Shown here: positions 25,690-35,108 of the stretch, in pieces
Layout of the letters: each line of letters opens with the position of its first letter
How positions within the stretch are numbered: position 1 is the first letter of the stretch
NCBI RefSeq assembly: GCF_017592825.1
Contig: NZ_JAGFMD010000004.1
Location: 124,001-188,000, forward strand
Source of the DNA: Roseivirga sp. E12
Lineage (GTDB): Bacteria; Bacteroidota; Bacteroidia; Cytophagales; Cyclobacteriaceae
DNA: 64,000 nt
Direction: 5' to 3'
Position numbers and translations under genes: made by a program
Notes under the pieces: generated by a model
What the model was told of the DNA's origin: nothing
The model's database searches: none
The model's input: only the letters and a program-made list of their open reading frames with translations

Positions 25690-27576
25690 CTAATACGCCC
25701 TAACCTCTTTGCCTTCCATAAAATTGATAAAGGCTTTATTGACAACGCGATTACCACCTGGAGTAGGATATTCACCAGTGAAATACCAGTCACCAAGATT
25801 TTTCGGACAAGCTTGATGTAAGTTTTCTACTGTTTGGTATACAACCTCTAATTCAGCTTTTAGCCCTTCCGGTCTAACAATGTCAGTAATCTTCTTAGAA
25901 ACCTCATCATAAGTAAACTGATCGTAAAGCTCTTTTACGTAGTTAGCCTGATCCTTATTGTTGATGTTGGCTAAAGCTTTGTGATAAGCTTCTTCTAGCA
26001 AGTTCTCTTTGAAATTTTCCTTCAATAGGGCAAGCATTGCTCTAAATGCCACGAATTCCTTCACTTTCGACATGTCAATGCCATAGCAATCAGGGTATCG
26101 GATTTGAGGTGCAGAAGAGACGATGACAATCTTCTTAGGTTCTAGCCTATCGAGCATTTTTAGGATACTCTTTTCAAGAGTAGTACCACGAACAATTGAG
26201 TCATCAATAACCACTAGAGTATCCACGCTCTTATTGATTACCTCATAAGTGGTGTCGTAAACATTGGCTACCAATTCATCTCGACTATTGTCATCGGCAA
26301 TGAACGTTCTCAGTTTAGCATCTTTGATTACTAGCTTTTCAACTCTAGGTTGAAAGCTTAGTAACTCTTCAGGCGTCTCCAAAGAAGGTTGGCCATCAAT
26401 GATGACTTCCTTTCTTCTTTTGAGCATGAACTCGTCCAAACCTTGCATCATTCCTAAGAATGAGATCTCTGCAGTATTGGGTATATAAGAAAAGACCGTA
26501 TGCTTCAAGTCCATATTGATGGACTTAAGAATTTGAGGAATAACAAGTCTCCCCAAGTTTTTTCTCTCATTATAGATATCTGGGTCAGTCCCTCGAGAGA
26601 AGTAAATGCGTTCGAAAGAGCAGGCTTTCAACTCACCTGATTCCATGATTGGTACTTCTTCCCAATCGGCATTTTTCTCAACAATGAGCGCATGACCAGG
26701 CTTGACCTCTTCAATTTCTTCGTAATTGACGTTGAAGGCTGCTTTAATAGCCTGCTTCTCCGAAGCGACTACAATCACTTCGTCATCAATGTATTTAAAT
26801 GCAGGACGAATACCATTTGGGTCTCGTACTATGAATGAGGCTCCGTGACCCAGAAGGCCTACCATTGCGTATCCACCATCAAAATCTTTGAATGATCGCT
26901 TCAGTATACGCTGAAGGTTCATTTCATTTTCGATGTGCTTCGTAATCTCGTAATTCTCCTTCTTGTTACGATACTTATCGAAAATGCGCTGGTTCTCTTC
27001 ATCAACAAAGTGCCCGATTTTTTCCATCACGGTCACCGTATCTGTTTTTTCTTTTGGGTGCTGGCCAAGTTGAACGAGTAGGTCAAATAGCTCATCAACA
27101 TTTGTCATGTTGAAATTTCCAGCCATTACAAGATTTCTACTCCTCCAGTTGTTTTGCCTTAAGAAGGGATGACAGCTTTCTATACTATTCTTTCCATGAG
27201 TTCCATAGCGAAGGTGACCCATCCAGAGTTCACCAGTAAAACCCATATTATTTTTCATCCACTCCGCATCATTCGGATCGTAGCCAGACTTCTTTTTTGC
27301 CTTCTCGAACTTCCGACCAATTTTGGCGAAGATTTCGGCTACGGGCTGTGGATTTATGGTTCGGTACCTACTGATAAAGCGAGTTCCTGGATCAACATCG
27401 ACTTTGATGTTGGCCACTCCGACACCATCTTGGCCTCGGTTGGACTGCTTTTGCATCATGATATAAAGCTTATTTACCGCGTAGGAAGCTGAACCATATT
27501 TATCAATATAGTATTGAAGCGGTTTTCTGAGTCGAATGTGGGCTATGCCGCATTCGTGTTTGATCTGCTCACTCAT
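25690..27576 (-). CDS. PurF-like amidophosphoribosyltransferase (Bacteroidota long form)
   Basis: 628 residues. A class II glutamine amidotransferase domain begins with Cys9 in KHECGIAHIRL, so removal of eight residues would expose the nucleophile, as in processed PurF. The PRPP-binding motif LVVIDDSIVRGTTLEKS and SSAPQIRYPDCYG are canonical. It should make phosphoribosylamine from PRPP and glutamine, the first step of purine synthesis. It is longer than canonical PurF (about 500), with insertions near 130-210 and an extra C-terminal segment (GDWYFTGEYPTPGG). It begins directly after nuoN (stop and start abut). Whether a second purF exists elsewhere is unknown. Confidence 0.85.
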   Translation of the reverse strand: MSEQIKHECGIAHIRLRKPLQYYIDKYGSASYAVNKLYIMMQKQSNRGQDGVGVANIKVDVDPGTRFISRYRTINPQPVAEIFAKIGRKFEKAKKKSGYDPNDAEWMKNNMGFTGELWMGHLRYGTHGKNSIESCHPFLRQNNWRSRNLVMAGNFNMTNVDELFDLLVQLGQHPKEKTDTVTVMEKIGHFVDEENQRIFDKYRNKKENYEITKHIENEMNLQRILKRSFKDFDGGYAMVGLLGHGASFIVRDPNGIRPAFKYIDDEVIVVASEKQAIKAAFNVNYEEIEEVKPGHALIVEKNADWEEVPIMESGELKACSFERIYFSRGTDPDIYNERKNLGRLVIPQILKSINMDLKHTVFSYIPNTAEISFLGMMQGLDEFMLKRRKEVIIDGQPSLETPEELLSFQPRVEKLVIKDAKLRTFIADDNSRDELVANVYDTTYEVINKSVDTLVVIDDSIVRGTTLEKSILKMLDRLEPKKIVIVSSAPQIRYPDCYGIDMSKVKEFVAFRAMLALLKENFKENLLEEAYHKALANINNKDQANYVKELYDQFTYDEVSKKITDIVRPEGLKAELEVVYQTVENLHQACPKNLGDWYFTGEYPTPGGNRVVNKAFINFMEGKEVRAY

Positions 27577-29097
27577 TTATGGTATCCAAAGCTCAAAATT
27601 AATACTATTCATTAGGCCTACAAACCAATCCGACCTAAAGAACAAGAGTAACAAAGGCAATACAAATAAAGTGCCCACTAAGGCATCCGAAATTTCCTTA
27701 TTATCCAAACTGATTTCCGACTGTGGTGTTTTGAAAAATAGCAAATAGGGGAGTTTGAGGTAATAGAACAAGGCAACGACTGTATTCAATAAACCAAAAA
27801 CGAAGACCCAAATTAGAATATCATGTCCATCGGCCTGATAGCTTTCCCAAAGCGCTGAAAAAATATAGAGTTTTCCGTTGAAGCCCGCTGTAGGAGGAAG
27901 GCCAGTTAAGGCAATCATAACCACTAATACTAAGCTAGCAATGAGTGGAAGTTTTATACCCAAGCCTTTCATACTTTGGAAAGAGGTATCACCTGTTTGT
28001 CGCTCAAGAATTTGTACTAAATAGAAAGCGCCAAAATTCATCATCAAGTAAACCGATCCATAGAATAGCATGGCTTGATTACCAGAACTGCTAAAGGCTA
28101 AAATGCCTACCAGCAAAAAACCTGCATGGGCGATGGACGAATAGGCCAGCATTCGTTTGATGTCTTTTTGCCATAAAGCAGAGAAGTTGCCAACGGTCAT
28201 ACTAGCAATGGCTAGGATGCCGATCCATAACTCCCAATCAATGAGTGGTGTATTGATCAGGTTAACGAATTTGAAAATGATGACGAGTGCTGCTAGTTTA
28301 GGCAATACTGAGAACACAGCCACAATGGGTGTTGGTGTGGCTTCATATACGTCTGGCGACCAAATGTGCAATGGAAATGCTCCTAGCTTGAAAAGAAAGC
28401 CACCCATTACCATTACACAAGCAATAGAAAGCGGTAACTGTGGGATCTGAGTTATAGCAATAGCAAAAGACTGATCGGTCAAATTGAGTGTTCCTGTAAA
28501 ACCGTAAAGCCAACTCATGCCGTACAACATGATGGCAGAAGCAACAGCTCCGTAGATGAGATACTTCATGGCTGCTTCGGCTTTTTTCCTGCCTTTAGTC
28601 AATCCGGTGAGTATGTAGGAACAAATGGAAACGACCTCAATCGAGATATAAATCATGAGGAGGTTGCTCGATAATGTCATGAAGGATGCACCTAAAAGCA
28701 GTCCGAATAGCATCACTAGTATTTCACTACTCTTGAAGAAATCTTTTTGCAGATCACCCGATCGAATGGCAGTGATGAGGGCCATTGTCAAACCTATGAT
28801 AAACCCGCCTTTGAGAAAAATGGAGAGCCTATTGAGATTGAGCAAACCCGACATGAGGGCTTTGGAAGATTCTACACTATGCCATTGTTGAATGGTCAAT
28901 ACAAAGCAATAAGCAAGGCCTGCGAAGGCAATTGCTGCTAATCCGATTGATTTATTCTTCTTGAAAATTAGATCGAATACAACAAGTAGAATAATAGTTG
29001 AGACAATGACAATCTCAGGGAGCAAAGCCCATAAGTCTTGACTGGTGCTTGCCAGCTTTTCTTTCAGTCCACTATGTTGGAGTTGACTTATCAGCAT
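27577..29097 (-). CDS. nuoN: NADH-quinone oxidoreductase subunit N
   Basis: 506-residue antiporter-like membrane subunit of complex I with about 14 membrane segments. The Proton_antipo_M core is visible: GLTKGRKKAEAAMKYLIYGA, FKLGAFPLHIWSPDVYEATP with the conserved discontinuous-helix Lys and His, and AYSSIAHAGFLLVG. It drives proton pumping together with NuoL and NuoM. It overlaps nuoM by one base at its start and touches the PurF-like gene at its stop. Closes the nuo part of the second block. Confidence 0.95.
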   Translation of the reverse strand: MLISQLQHSGLKEKLASTSQDLWALLPEIVIVSTIILLVVFDLIFKKNKSIGLAAIAFAGLAYCFVLTIQQWHSVESSKALMSGLLNLNRLSIFLKGGFIIGLTMALITAIRSGDLQKDFFKSSEILVMLFGLLLGASFMTLSSNLLMIYISIEVVSICSYILTGLTKGRKKAEAAMKYLIYGAVASAIMLYGMSWLYGFTGTLNLTDQSFAIAITQIPQLPLSIACVMVMGGFLFKLGAFPLHIWSPDVYEATPTPIVAVFSVLPKLAALVIIFKFVNLINTPLIDWELWIGILAIASMTVGNFSALWQKDIKRMLAYSSIAHAGFLLVGILAFSSSGNQAMLFYGSVYLMMNFGAFYLVQILERQTGDTSFQSMKGLGIKLPLIASLVLVVMIALTGLPPTAGFNGKLYIFSALWESYQADGHDILIWVFVFGLLNTVVALFYYLKLPYLLFFKTPQSEISLDNKEISDALVGTLFVLPLLLLFFRSDWFVGLMNSINFELWIP

Positions 29098-30776
29098 TAC
29101 TTGCGAAACTGGAATAGATGATCAGCAAAACTCTCTACTGAATTGTTGATAAGATCTAAAAGTAGAGATGGGTAGATTCCAAAAACTAGGATGAGAATTA
29201 CCAAGGGCACAAGCATCAGGTATTCCCTGCTGTTCAAATCGGTGAGCGAATTCACCCAGTTTTTATCTTTTACCCAAAACTTTCCAAAGAACATGCGCTG
29301 CAAAGTCCATAGGTAGTAACCAGCACCAAGCACTAGGCCAGTTGTTGCCACTACAGGCATCCAGGCTGGAATGGCCGATGACTTAAAGGAGCCAATGAAG
29401 ACCATCAGTTCAGCAATGAATCCTGAAAACCCGGGAAGACCTAAGGATGCAAAGAAGGCAATGGCCACGAAGACGGTATACTTTGGCATTTGTGAAGCCA
29501 GACCACCATAGTTTTCGATCATACGATCGTGAGTACGGTCATAAATCACTCCTGCAATTAGGAATAGCATAGCTGAAATGAGGCCATGAGAATACATTTG
29601 ATAAATAGCACCACTGATGCCTTCGACAGTCATGGCTGCTAGGCCCATCAACACGAAACCCATATGAGATACTGAACTGTAGGCAATGAGCTTCTTCAAG
29701 TCTTTCTGTGCCAAAGCATTTAACGCGCCATAGATAATAGCGAACATTCCGAAGAAGCCTATCAGCCAAGAATAGTGATAGGCACTATCTGGAAACATAA
29801 CGAAAGCCGTTCGGATCAGTCCGTAACCTCCTACTTTCAGGAGAATCCCTGCCAAGACAACCGAGATGGGAGTAGGTGCTTCCACGTGAGCATCTGGTAG
29901 CCAGGTGTGGAAAGGAACCGCTGGGAGTTTTATGGCAAAACCAATCAATAAGGCAAGAAAGGCGATCCACCTAGCAGGCTGTCCAAAGATTTTTGCTAGT
30001 CCAGATTTTTCAAGGAAAGATCCTGGAATGTAATTATCAGCATCTGCCATGTGGATCATATTGAATGATTTCACAATTTGACCTGACTTTATCGTGCCGT
30101 CTTGTACTAATTGTTGAACCTGCTCAACTTGGCTCGCTTCATACCCAGCTTCCAGAGCAGTTTTCACTGGATCGTAAACCGAGTTATAAAGGCCAATCAT
30201 CACGATGAGAATCAGTATAGATCCCACAAGCGTATAGAGGAAGAATTTGATCGCAGCGTACTCTTTTCTTGGTCCACCCCAAATACCGATTAAGAAGTAC
30301 ATCGGTAAGAGCATAAACTCAAAGAATAGATAAAAGAGGAAGAAGTCTAAAGCCACAAAGCAACCTAGAATGGAAGAGGATAGGAGTAGGTAAAGCCCAA
30401 AATAAGCTTTCTGTTTTTCCTTGATATTCCAAGAAGCGATTGCTCCAATTAATAAAACAATGCCAGCCAGTAGGAGCATACCTACATTAAGTCCGTCTGT
30501 TCCTACAAAATAGTCTACAGAGAATTTTCCGAGGGAACCGAGAGACATTGAGAACCACTCAGTTTTTTCAACTAGTTGAAGATTTGCCTCACTGTTTATA
30601 GCTCCTTGAACTGATCCGTCAAACTTTGAAACAGCAAAGATGATAAGGACCAATGTCAAGCCTAAGCCTAGCACAGTGAGTACCCGATAGAGGTTTTGAT
30701 ACACTTTCGGTGTCAGTAGTACCAATAATGCTGCTACAAGGGGGATGAAAACGATATATGATAACAGGTGCACCAT
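29097..30776 (-). CDS. nuoM: NADH-quinone oxidoreductase subunit M
   Basis: 559-residue antiporter-like complex I subunit. Signature segments are FFLFYLFFEFMLLPMYFLIG with the key Glu, FAIKLPAVPFHTWLPDAHVE, and LIAYSSVSHMGFVLMG, all as expected for ND4-type proteins. A longer loop near 195-260 (about 60 residues with DGTIKSGQIVKSFNMIHMAD) is a clade-type insertion. About 14 membrane segments. Lies 3 nt after nuoL. Confidence 0.96.
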   Translation of the reverse strand: MVHLLSYIVFIPLVAALLVLLTPKVYQNLYRVLTVLGLGLTLVLIIFAVSKFDGSVQGAINSEANLQLVEKTEWFSMSLGSLGKFSVDYFVGTDGLNVGMLLLAGIVLLIGAIASWNIKEKQKAYFGLYLLLSSSILGCFVALDFFLFYLFFEFMLLPMYFLIGIWGGPRKEYAAIKFFLYTLVGSILILIVMIGLYNSVYDPVKTALEAGYEASQVEQVQQLVQDGTIKSGQIVKSFNMIHMADADNYIPGSFLEKSGLAKIFGQPARWIAFLALLIGFAIKLPAVPFHTWLPDAHVEAPTPISVVLAGILLKVGGYGLIRTAFVMFPDSAYHYSWLIGFFGMFAIIYGALNALAQKDLKKLIAYSSVSHMGFVLMGLAAMTVEGISGAIYQMYSHGLISAMLFLIAGVIYDRTHDRMIENYGGLASQMPKYTVFVAIAFFASLGLPGFSGFIAELMVFIGSFKSSAIPAWMPVVATTGLVLGAGYYLWTLQRMFFGKFWVKDKNWVNSLTDLNSREYLMLVPLVILILVFGIYPSLLLDLINNSVESFADHLFQFRK

Positions 30777-30779
30777 AGT

Positions 30780-32915
30780 TTAAAAGACCAAATAAAGCAT
30801 TAAAAGGATCAAGAACACAAAACTTGCTAAGATGTAGGCTTGTACATTACCGGACTGAATCGATCGGGTCAACTGACCAATTCTTCCACTCGTGAAAACT
30901 GTTAAATGAACTAGACCGTCAACAAAATATCTGTCAAACCATTTGATCAGATGGGCGAAAACAACATTGAATTTGGCTAGGCCATCAATAATTCCATCAA
31001 TGACCTTCTTGTCGAACCACGACAGTGCCTGTGCCTTTAGCATCACAAACTTGAGAATAGCTTTTCGATAGAAGGCATCTTGGTACCAATGATAGAATGA
31101 AACTTGTCCGAAGAAGCCTCGAGGCTCCCTTCTCTCAACAAATTCTTGCTCTAATTTCGCGTTTGGTTTGTACGCCAAATACGCAATTACGATTCCGACT
31201 ATGGCCAGACCGATCGATACGGCATTGACAAGACCGTGAAGTGCCTCGAAGGTTTCAGGTGTCACGTCTACCAAGCTTTTGGCGGCATAGCTTATTGGCA
31301 CGAGATAGATTGGTGTTGGCATGGCTTCAACAAACCAAGTATGTTCGGCATTCAGAGTAAAACCAAAAACTGGACTTAGCGATAGGAGCGCTAAGATGGC
31401 AACTGGCACAAGCATTATCCAATTTCCTTCCTTAAGTCGGCCGGAAAGCTCATTCTTTTGCATAATGATCGGCAGCCTGAAGTTTCCGAAGAAGACCAAT
31501 AGTATCATTCGAATAGTATAGAAGCCGGTGAAAAGAACCGTGGCAAAAGCCAAAACCTCTGGAATGTAGAAGCCTCCGCCTTTAATATCTGCCCATACTG
31601 CCAGATCCAACAAAATGGCATCTTTGGACAAGAAGCCAGAGAAACCTGGTAGGCCAGCTAGGGCTAAGGCACACATGAGAAAACAGAAGAAGGTCTTGGG
31701 CATGTGTTTTCTCAGTCCACCCATGACTCGCATGTCTTGTGCATTGAACATTACTTCTTTTGATTCGAGCTTATGTAGCTGATGAATGATAATACCAGCA
31801 CTGAGGAACAGACCTGCTTTAAAGAAGGCGTGGGTGACTAGATGGAAAAGACCAGAAGTGTAGGCACCAATACCCATTGCCATCACCATATACCCCAATT
31901 GCGAAATGGTGCTATAGGCCAATACTTTTTTAATGTCGAATTGAGACAGGGCGGCAATAGCTGCCATAAAAGCTGTAATTGCCCCAACAATTGCTACAAC
32001 CTCCAGTGCCTGAGCATCAAGAATGACGAATATTCGCGCCAGCATATAAACGCCAGCAGCTACCATTGTGGCCGCATGAATCAAAGCAGAAACAGGCGTT
32101 GGCCCCTCCATTGCATCGGGCAACCAAACTTGTAACGGGAATTGGGCTGACTTGCCTACTGCTCCACAGAAGAGTGCTATACCTGCTGCACTCAGCCATC
32201 GGCCATCCAATGTGTTAATAATCTCATGTCCGTTATTTGTGAATTGAGCCACCCAGTTACCCCCTTCGATCTCGCTATAAATCATCAATGATTTGATGGC
32301 CTCCAAGTCAAAAGAATGGAATTGTGTATAGAGAATCATCAGGCCAGTGATAAAGCCTAGATCTCCCAAACGGTTCATGATAAATGCTTTATTAGCTGCC
32401 AAAGAGGCCGACTTCTTCTCGAACCAGAAGCCAATAAGTAAGTAGGACGATAAGCCAACCAGTTCCCAGAAAATGAAGATGAAAAGAAGATCGTTGAAGA
32501 GAACGATGCCCATCATGGAAAAGGTGAACAAGCCCAGGAAGGCGAAGTACCTCGGTTTTGCCTTGTCCTTTCTCATATATTCTTGAGAAAACAGGTGAAC
32601 CAGAAGAGAGATAAAATTAACGATCACCGACATGATCAAAGTCAACCGATCGACAAGGAATGAGTAAGTGATTTGTGTTTCTCCTAGTTTGAACCAATGT
32701 CCTCTTACTGTGATAAAATCGCTATTCCAATATCGAGTGGTTAGGTATATGGCAATTAGTGTATTCAGGCCCAGAAGGAATGTCGACCAATGAGGTGCTT
32801 TTGATCTGAATTTCTGCGTGCTTAGGAAAGAAAAGAAAGGGATTGCCAAAAGGGCTATAATCCAATAGATGATCGGGTCGCTTTTGGGCAATATGATGTC
32901 TTGTAGATCGATCAT
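30780..32915 (-). CDS. nuoL: NADH-quinone oxidoreductase subunit L
   Basis: 711-residue ND5-type antiporter subunit. The core is marked by FIFWELVGLSSYLLIGFWFE, KSAQFPLQVWLPDAMEGPTP and LAYSTISQLGYMVMAMGIGA. The C-terminal third includes the long lateral helix (helix HL) and the final membrane anchor (ILASFVFLILLMLYLVF). Length is normal to slightly long. Overlaps nuoK by 4 bases (ATGA), implying coupled translation. Confidence 0.96.
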   Translation of the reverse strand: MIDLQDIILPKSDPIIYWIIALLAIPFFSFLSTQKFRSKAPHWSTFLLGLNTLIAIYLTTRYWNSDFITVRGHWFKLGETQITYSFLVDRLTLIMSVIVNFISLLVHLFSQEYMRKDKAKPRYFAFLGLFTFSMMGIVLFNDLLFIFIFWELVGLSSYLLIGFWFEKKSASLAANKAFIMNRLGDLGFITGLMILYTQFHSFDLEAIKSLMIYSEIEGGNWVAQFTNNGHEIINTLDGRWLSAAGIALFCGAVGKSAQFPLQVWLPDAMEGPTPVSALIHAATMVAAGVYMLARIFVILDAQALEVVAIVGAITAFMAAIAALSQFDIKKVLAYSTISQLGYMVMAMGIGAYTSGLFHLVTHAFFKAGLFLSAGIIIHQLHKLESKEVMFNAQDMRVMGGLRKHMPKTFFCFLMCALALAGLPGFSGFLSKDAILLDLAVWADIKGGGFYIPEVLAFATVLFTGFYTIRMILLVFFGNFRLPIIMQKNELSGRLKEGNWIMLVPVAILALLSLSPVFGFTLNAEHTWFVEAMPTPIYLVPISYAAKSLVDVTPETFEALHGLVNAVSIGLAIVGIVIAYLAYKPNAKLEQEFVERREPRGFFGQVSFYHWYQDAFYRKAILKFVMLKAQALSWFDKKVIDGIIDGLAKFNVVFAHLIKWFDRYFVDGLVHLTVFTSGRIGQLTRSIQSGNVQAYILASFVFLILLMLYLVF

Positions 32916-33214
32916 CCTTTCAACTCATTGATTTTGTCGAGGTCTGCTGTCTGAAAGTGCTTATAGACTTTGACCACTATGGAAAGTCCAACGGCAGCTT
33001 CTGCAGCGGCCACAGTAATGATGAAAAGTGAGAATATTTGACCCTGCAATGCATTTGGATCAAAGCTACTGAAGGCAATCAAGTTGATGTTGGCCGCATT
33101 GAGCATCAGTTCGATGCCTATTAAAACCAAGATCGCGTTTTTGCGGGTGACAACCACAAAGAGTCCAACGCAAAACAAGAATGCACCAAGGATTAGTAAG
33201 TAATCAAACGGCAC
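32912..33214 (-). CDS. nuoK: NADH-quinone oxidoreductase subunit K
   Basis: 100-residue small membrane subunit with three hydrophobic helices: LLILGAFLFCVGLFVVVTR, AILVLIGIELMLNAANINLI and a third carrying AAAEAAVGLSIVVKVY. The two buried Glu residues essential for proton translocation (GIELMLNAAN and AEAAVGL) are present. Overlaps nuoJ by 11 bases. The start is ATG at 33214. Confidence 0.95.
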   Translation of the reverse strand: MPFDYLLILGAFLFCVGLFVVVTRKNAILVLIGIELMLNAANINLIAFSSFDPNALQGQIFSLFIITVAAAEAAVGLSIVVKVYKHFQTADLDKINELKG

Positions 33215-33731
33215 TTTTGTCCTCCTTTCTTACATTGCCAGCAATTCTTATCGCACCAATGAGTGCAAGCAGAAGCAATACACCAATAATCTCAAATACC
33301 AATACATAATCTGTCATCAATGTCAGGCCAAACTTTGGAATGCTTGAGTCTGCACTAGCGCCTTTATCAATCCAATTCATTGCACTGAAGTTGGCTTGTA
33401 GTATGCCTTTGAAGAGTATTGCGAAGAGTCCGGCTGCCACAATTAGACCCATGAGTTTATTGTAAGCAGGACTGACCACTTTCTTGCCAGATAGCCTATT
33501 GGTAAGCATGATGCCAAATACCAAAAGGATGAGTATTCCTCCCACATAGACCAATACTTGTGTTACAGCTATAAATTCTGCACCTAAAAAGACATAGATG
33601 CCGGCAACTCCGATGAAAGTTAGAATCAAAGCGAATGCCGCATAGAGGATGTTCTTGGTCAGCATGATATATAGTGCTGATAAGGCCGTAATGGCACCAA
33701 AGACATAGAATATGATATCGTTTAACTCCAT
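33204..33731 (-). CDS. nuoJ: NADH-quinone oxidoreductase subunit J
   Basis: 175-residue ND6-type membrane subunit with five hydrophobic helices. The conserved segment ALILTFIGVAGIYVFLGAEF followed by VYVGGILILLVFGIMLT includes the pi-bulge helix 3 pattern linked to quinone coupling. The C-terminus ends with IRIAGNVRKEDKSAV. Normal length. Four nt separate it from nuoI. Confidence 0.94.
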   Translation of the reverse strand: MELNDIIFYVFGAITALSALYIMLTKNILYAAFALILTFIGVAGIYVFLGAEFIAVTQVLVYVGGILILLVFGIMLTNRLSGKKVVSPAYNKLMGLIVAAGLFAILFKGILQANFSAMNWIDKGASADSSIPKFGLTLMTDYVLVFEIIGVLLLLALIGAIRIAGNVRKEDKSAV

Positions 33732-33734
33732 GAA

Positions 33735-34685
33735 TTATTGATCGTCTTCTGACTCATCTTTTTTTCTAGGTGGCACAATGGGTTTCATTGGAATCTTTGG
33801 TTTAGGAGTTTCCTTCGGTTGCTCTTCAACTTTTTTGCTTTGTACTTTCGGCCTAATTACTGGCCTTACCTTTGGTTTAACTTCTTCGTTTCCTTCTTTC
33901 TTGACTTGAATTTTAGGTTTAATAATAACTTTTGGTTTGGCGGTACCAGCGCTTGGTACCTTCGGTTTTATTACGGGTTTAGCACCGCTTGTTCCAGGAA
34001 CTTTGGGCTTCATTACTGGTTTCGCAGTACCTGTTGTAACAGGTTTGATTGTAGATTTTATCACGGGTCTGCCAGTACTCGATGCAGGTTTTGGGGCTGC
34101 TTGTGCCTTGGCCTTTGCTTCCTCCTTTTTCTTGTTGAATTCCTCGAGTTCCTTTTTCTTTTCTAGAATCTCCAAAGGCGACATATTGGCGAAGGGTACG
34201 TTGTGCTCCGCAAAGTCAAAAGCACTGAAGTCGTACTCACTCGTCATGGTCAAACATTCGGTAGGGCATACTGTTGTACAAAGACCACAGAAGCAGCACT
34301 TGGCCATGTCAATGTCAAACTTGGCAGCATAAATCCTCAAGGGAGTCCCATCTGAAGTTTTGCCGAATTCCTCCGTAGCTCTGACTGGCTCTATTTCAAT
34401 ACAATTGACAGGGCAGACTTTAGCACATTTGTCGCATACTATGCAATCTTCGATTTCATTGTGCAGCTTGTATCTGCCATGATCCGGCACAGGAATCTGC
34501 TCTTTGGGATACTGGACAGTGAAAAGTCCATTTTGCTGATCAAAATAGTTTTGGTCGTTCGGGCCAATAGGATCACGCTGCTTGCGAGCATCAACCATAT
34601 GTTTCCCGGTGATCTCGAGACCTTTTTTTAAGGTGCGAGTTGCCGTCTTAATGTTTGTCCAATATGATTTTAATCCTTCTGGCAT
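33735..34685 (-). CDS. nuoI: NADH-quinone oxidoreductase subunit I with Lys/Pro-rich C-terminal tail
   Basis: 316 residues. Residues about 1-165 are a normal NuoI with two [4Fe-4S] sites, CIVCDKCAKVCPVNC and CCFCGLCTTVCPTEC, which pass electrons toward NuoB. About 145 further residues follow a charged helix (EILEKKKELEEFNKKKEEAK). They form a low-complexity basic tail with repeated PVIKPKVP-, PVMKPKVP- and PVIRPKVQ-like units and an acidic end (DESEDDQ). NuoI usually has 160-220 residues, so the tail is extra. Its role is unknown. Confidence 0.93.
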   Translation of the reverse strand: MPEGLKSYWTNIKTATRTLKKGLEITGKHMVDARKQRDPIGPNDQNYFDQQNGLFTVQYPKEQIPVPDHGRYKLHNEIEDCIVCDKCAKVCPVNCIEIEPVRATEEFGKTSDGTPLRIYAAKFDIDMAKCCFCGLCTTVCPTECLTMTSEYDFSAFDFAEHNVPFANMSPLEILEKKKELEEFNKKKEEAKAKAQAAPKPASSTGRPVIKSTIKPVTTGTAKPVMKPKVPGTSGAKPVIKPKVPSAGTAKPKVIIKPKIQVKKEGNEEVKPKVRPVIRPKVQSKKVEEQPKETPKPKIPMKPIVPPRKKDESEDDQ

Positions 34686-34707
34686 CTGTAGTGATGAGGT
34701 GACAAAG

Positions 34708-35061
34708 TTAAGGAGTGATTGACTTTAGTAAGCCATTTAGCATGGCGTTTACTTTATCAATTTTCTCCAGAATTTCATCGAAACTATCCTTAGTTATCAA
34801 TTTCAAATTTAAACTTAGTTCTAACTGTGTATCCAACTCACTCAGTGAGCCTCTGGCAATGAAAAGAAACTGCTTGAATTCCTTCTTGGTTTGTCTTGCT
34901 GCTCCTTCTGCTATATTTGATGGTATTGAAATGCTTGCTCTTTTCATTTGGCTTATCAACCCGAACTTTTCTGAATCTGGAAACTGACCAACACACTCAT
35001 ATATACTCGAGGTTAATCTCATAGCTTCTTTCCATGCTTCTAGTTTTTTGTGCGGCCTCAT
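34708..35061 (-). CDS. Four-helix-bundle protein (23S rRNA IVP/S23 family) inserted in nuo operon
   Basis: 117 residues of the four-helix-bundle family first seen in 23S rRNA intervening sequences. The hallmarks are HKKLEAWKEAMRLTSSIYE, FGLISQMKRASISIPSNIAE with the strongly conserved SIPSNIAEG, and KKEFKQFLFIARGSLSELDTQ. I start at the ATG at 35061; a TTG at 35067 would add two residues. It sits between nuoH and nuoI, where no rRNA is near. An 11-nt direct repeat lies between it and nuoH. Probably a cassette-like insertion. Function unknown. Confidence 0.85.
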   Translation of the reverse strand: MRPHKKLEAWKEAMRLTSSIYECVGQFPDSEKFGLISQMKRASISIPSNIAEGAARQTKKEFKQFLFIARGSLSELDTQLELSLNLKLITKDSFDEILEKIDKVNAMLNGLLKSITP

Positions 35062-35077
35062 TAACAATTGCTTTTCA

Positions 35078-35106
35078 CTTCATAACTTTTCTTTCCTTCA
35101 TAACTT
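35078..35106. repeat. 11-nt direct repeats beside the four-helix-bundle gene
   Basis: cttcataactt occurs at 35078-35088 and 35096-35106, in the short gap between nuoH and the four-helix-bundle gene. A possible trace of insertion. Confidence 0.5.
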
Positions 35107-35108
35107 CC

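Noticed and set aside
34708-35061. Four-helix-bundle gene as evidence for an rRNA operon
   Set aside because: No rRNA sequence lies around it; the neighbours are nuoH and nuoI.
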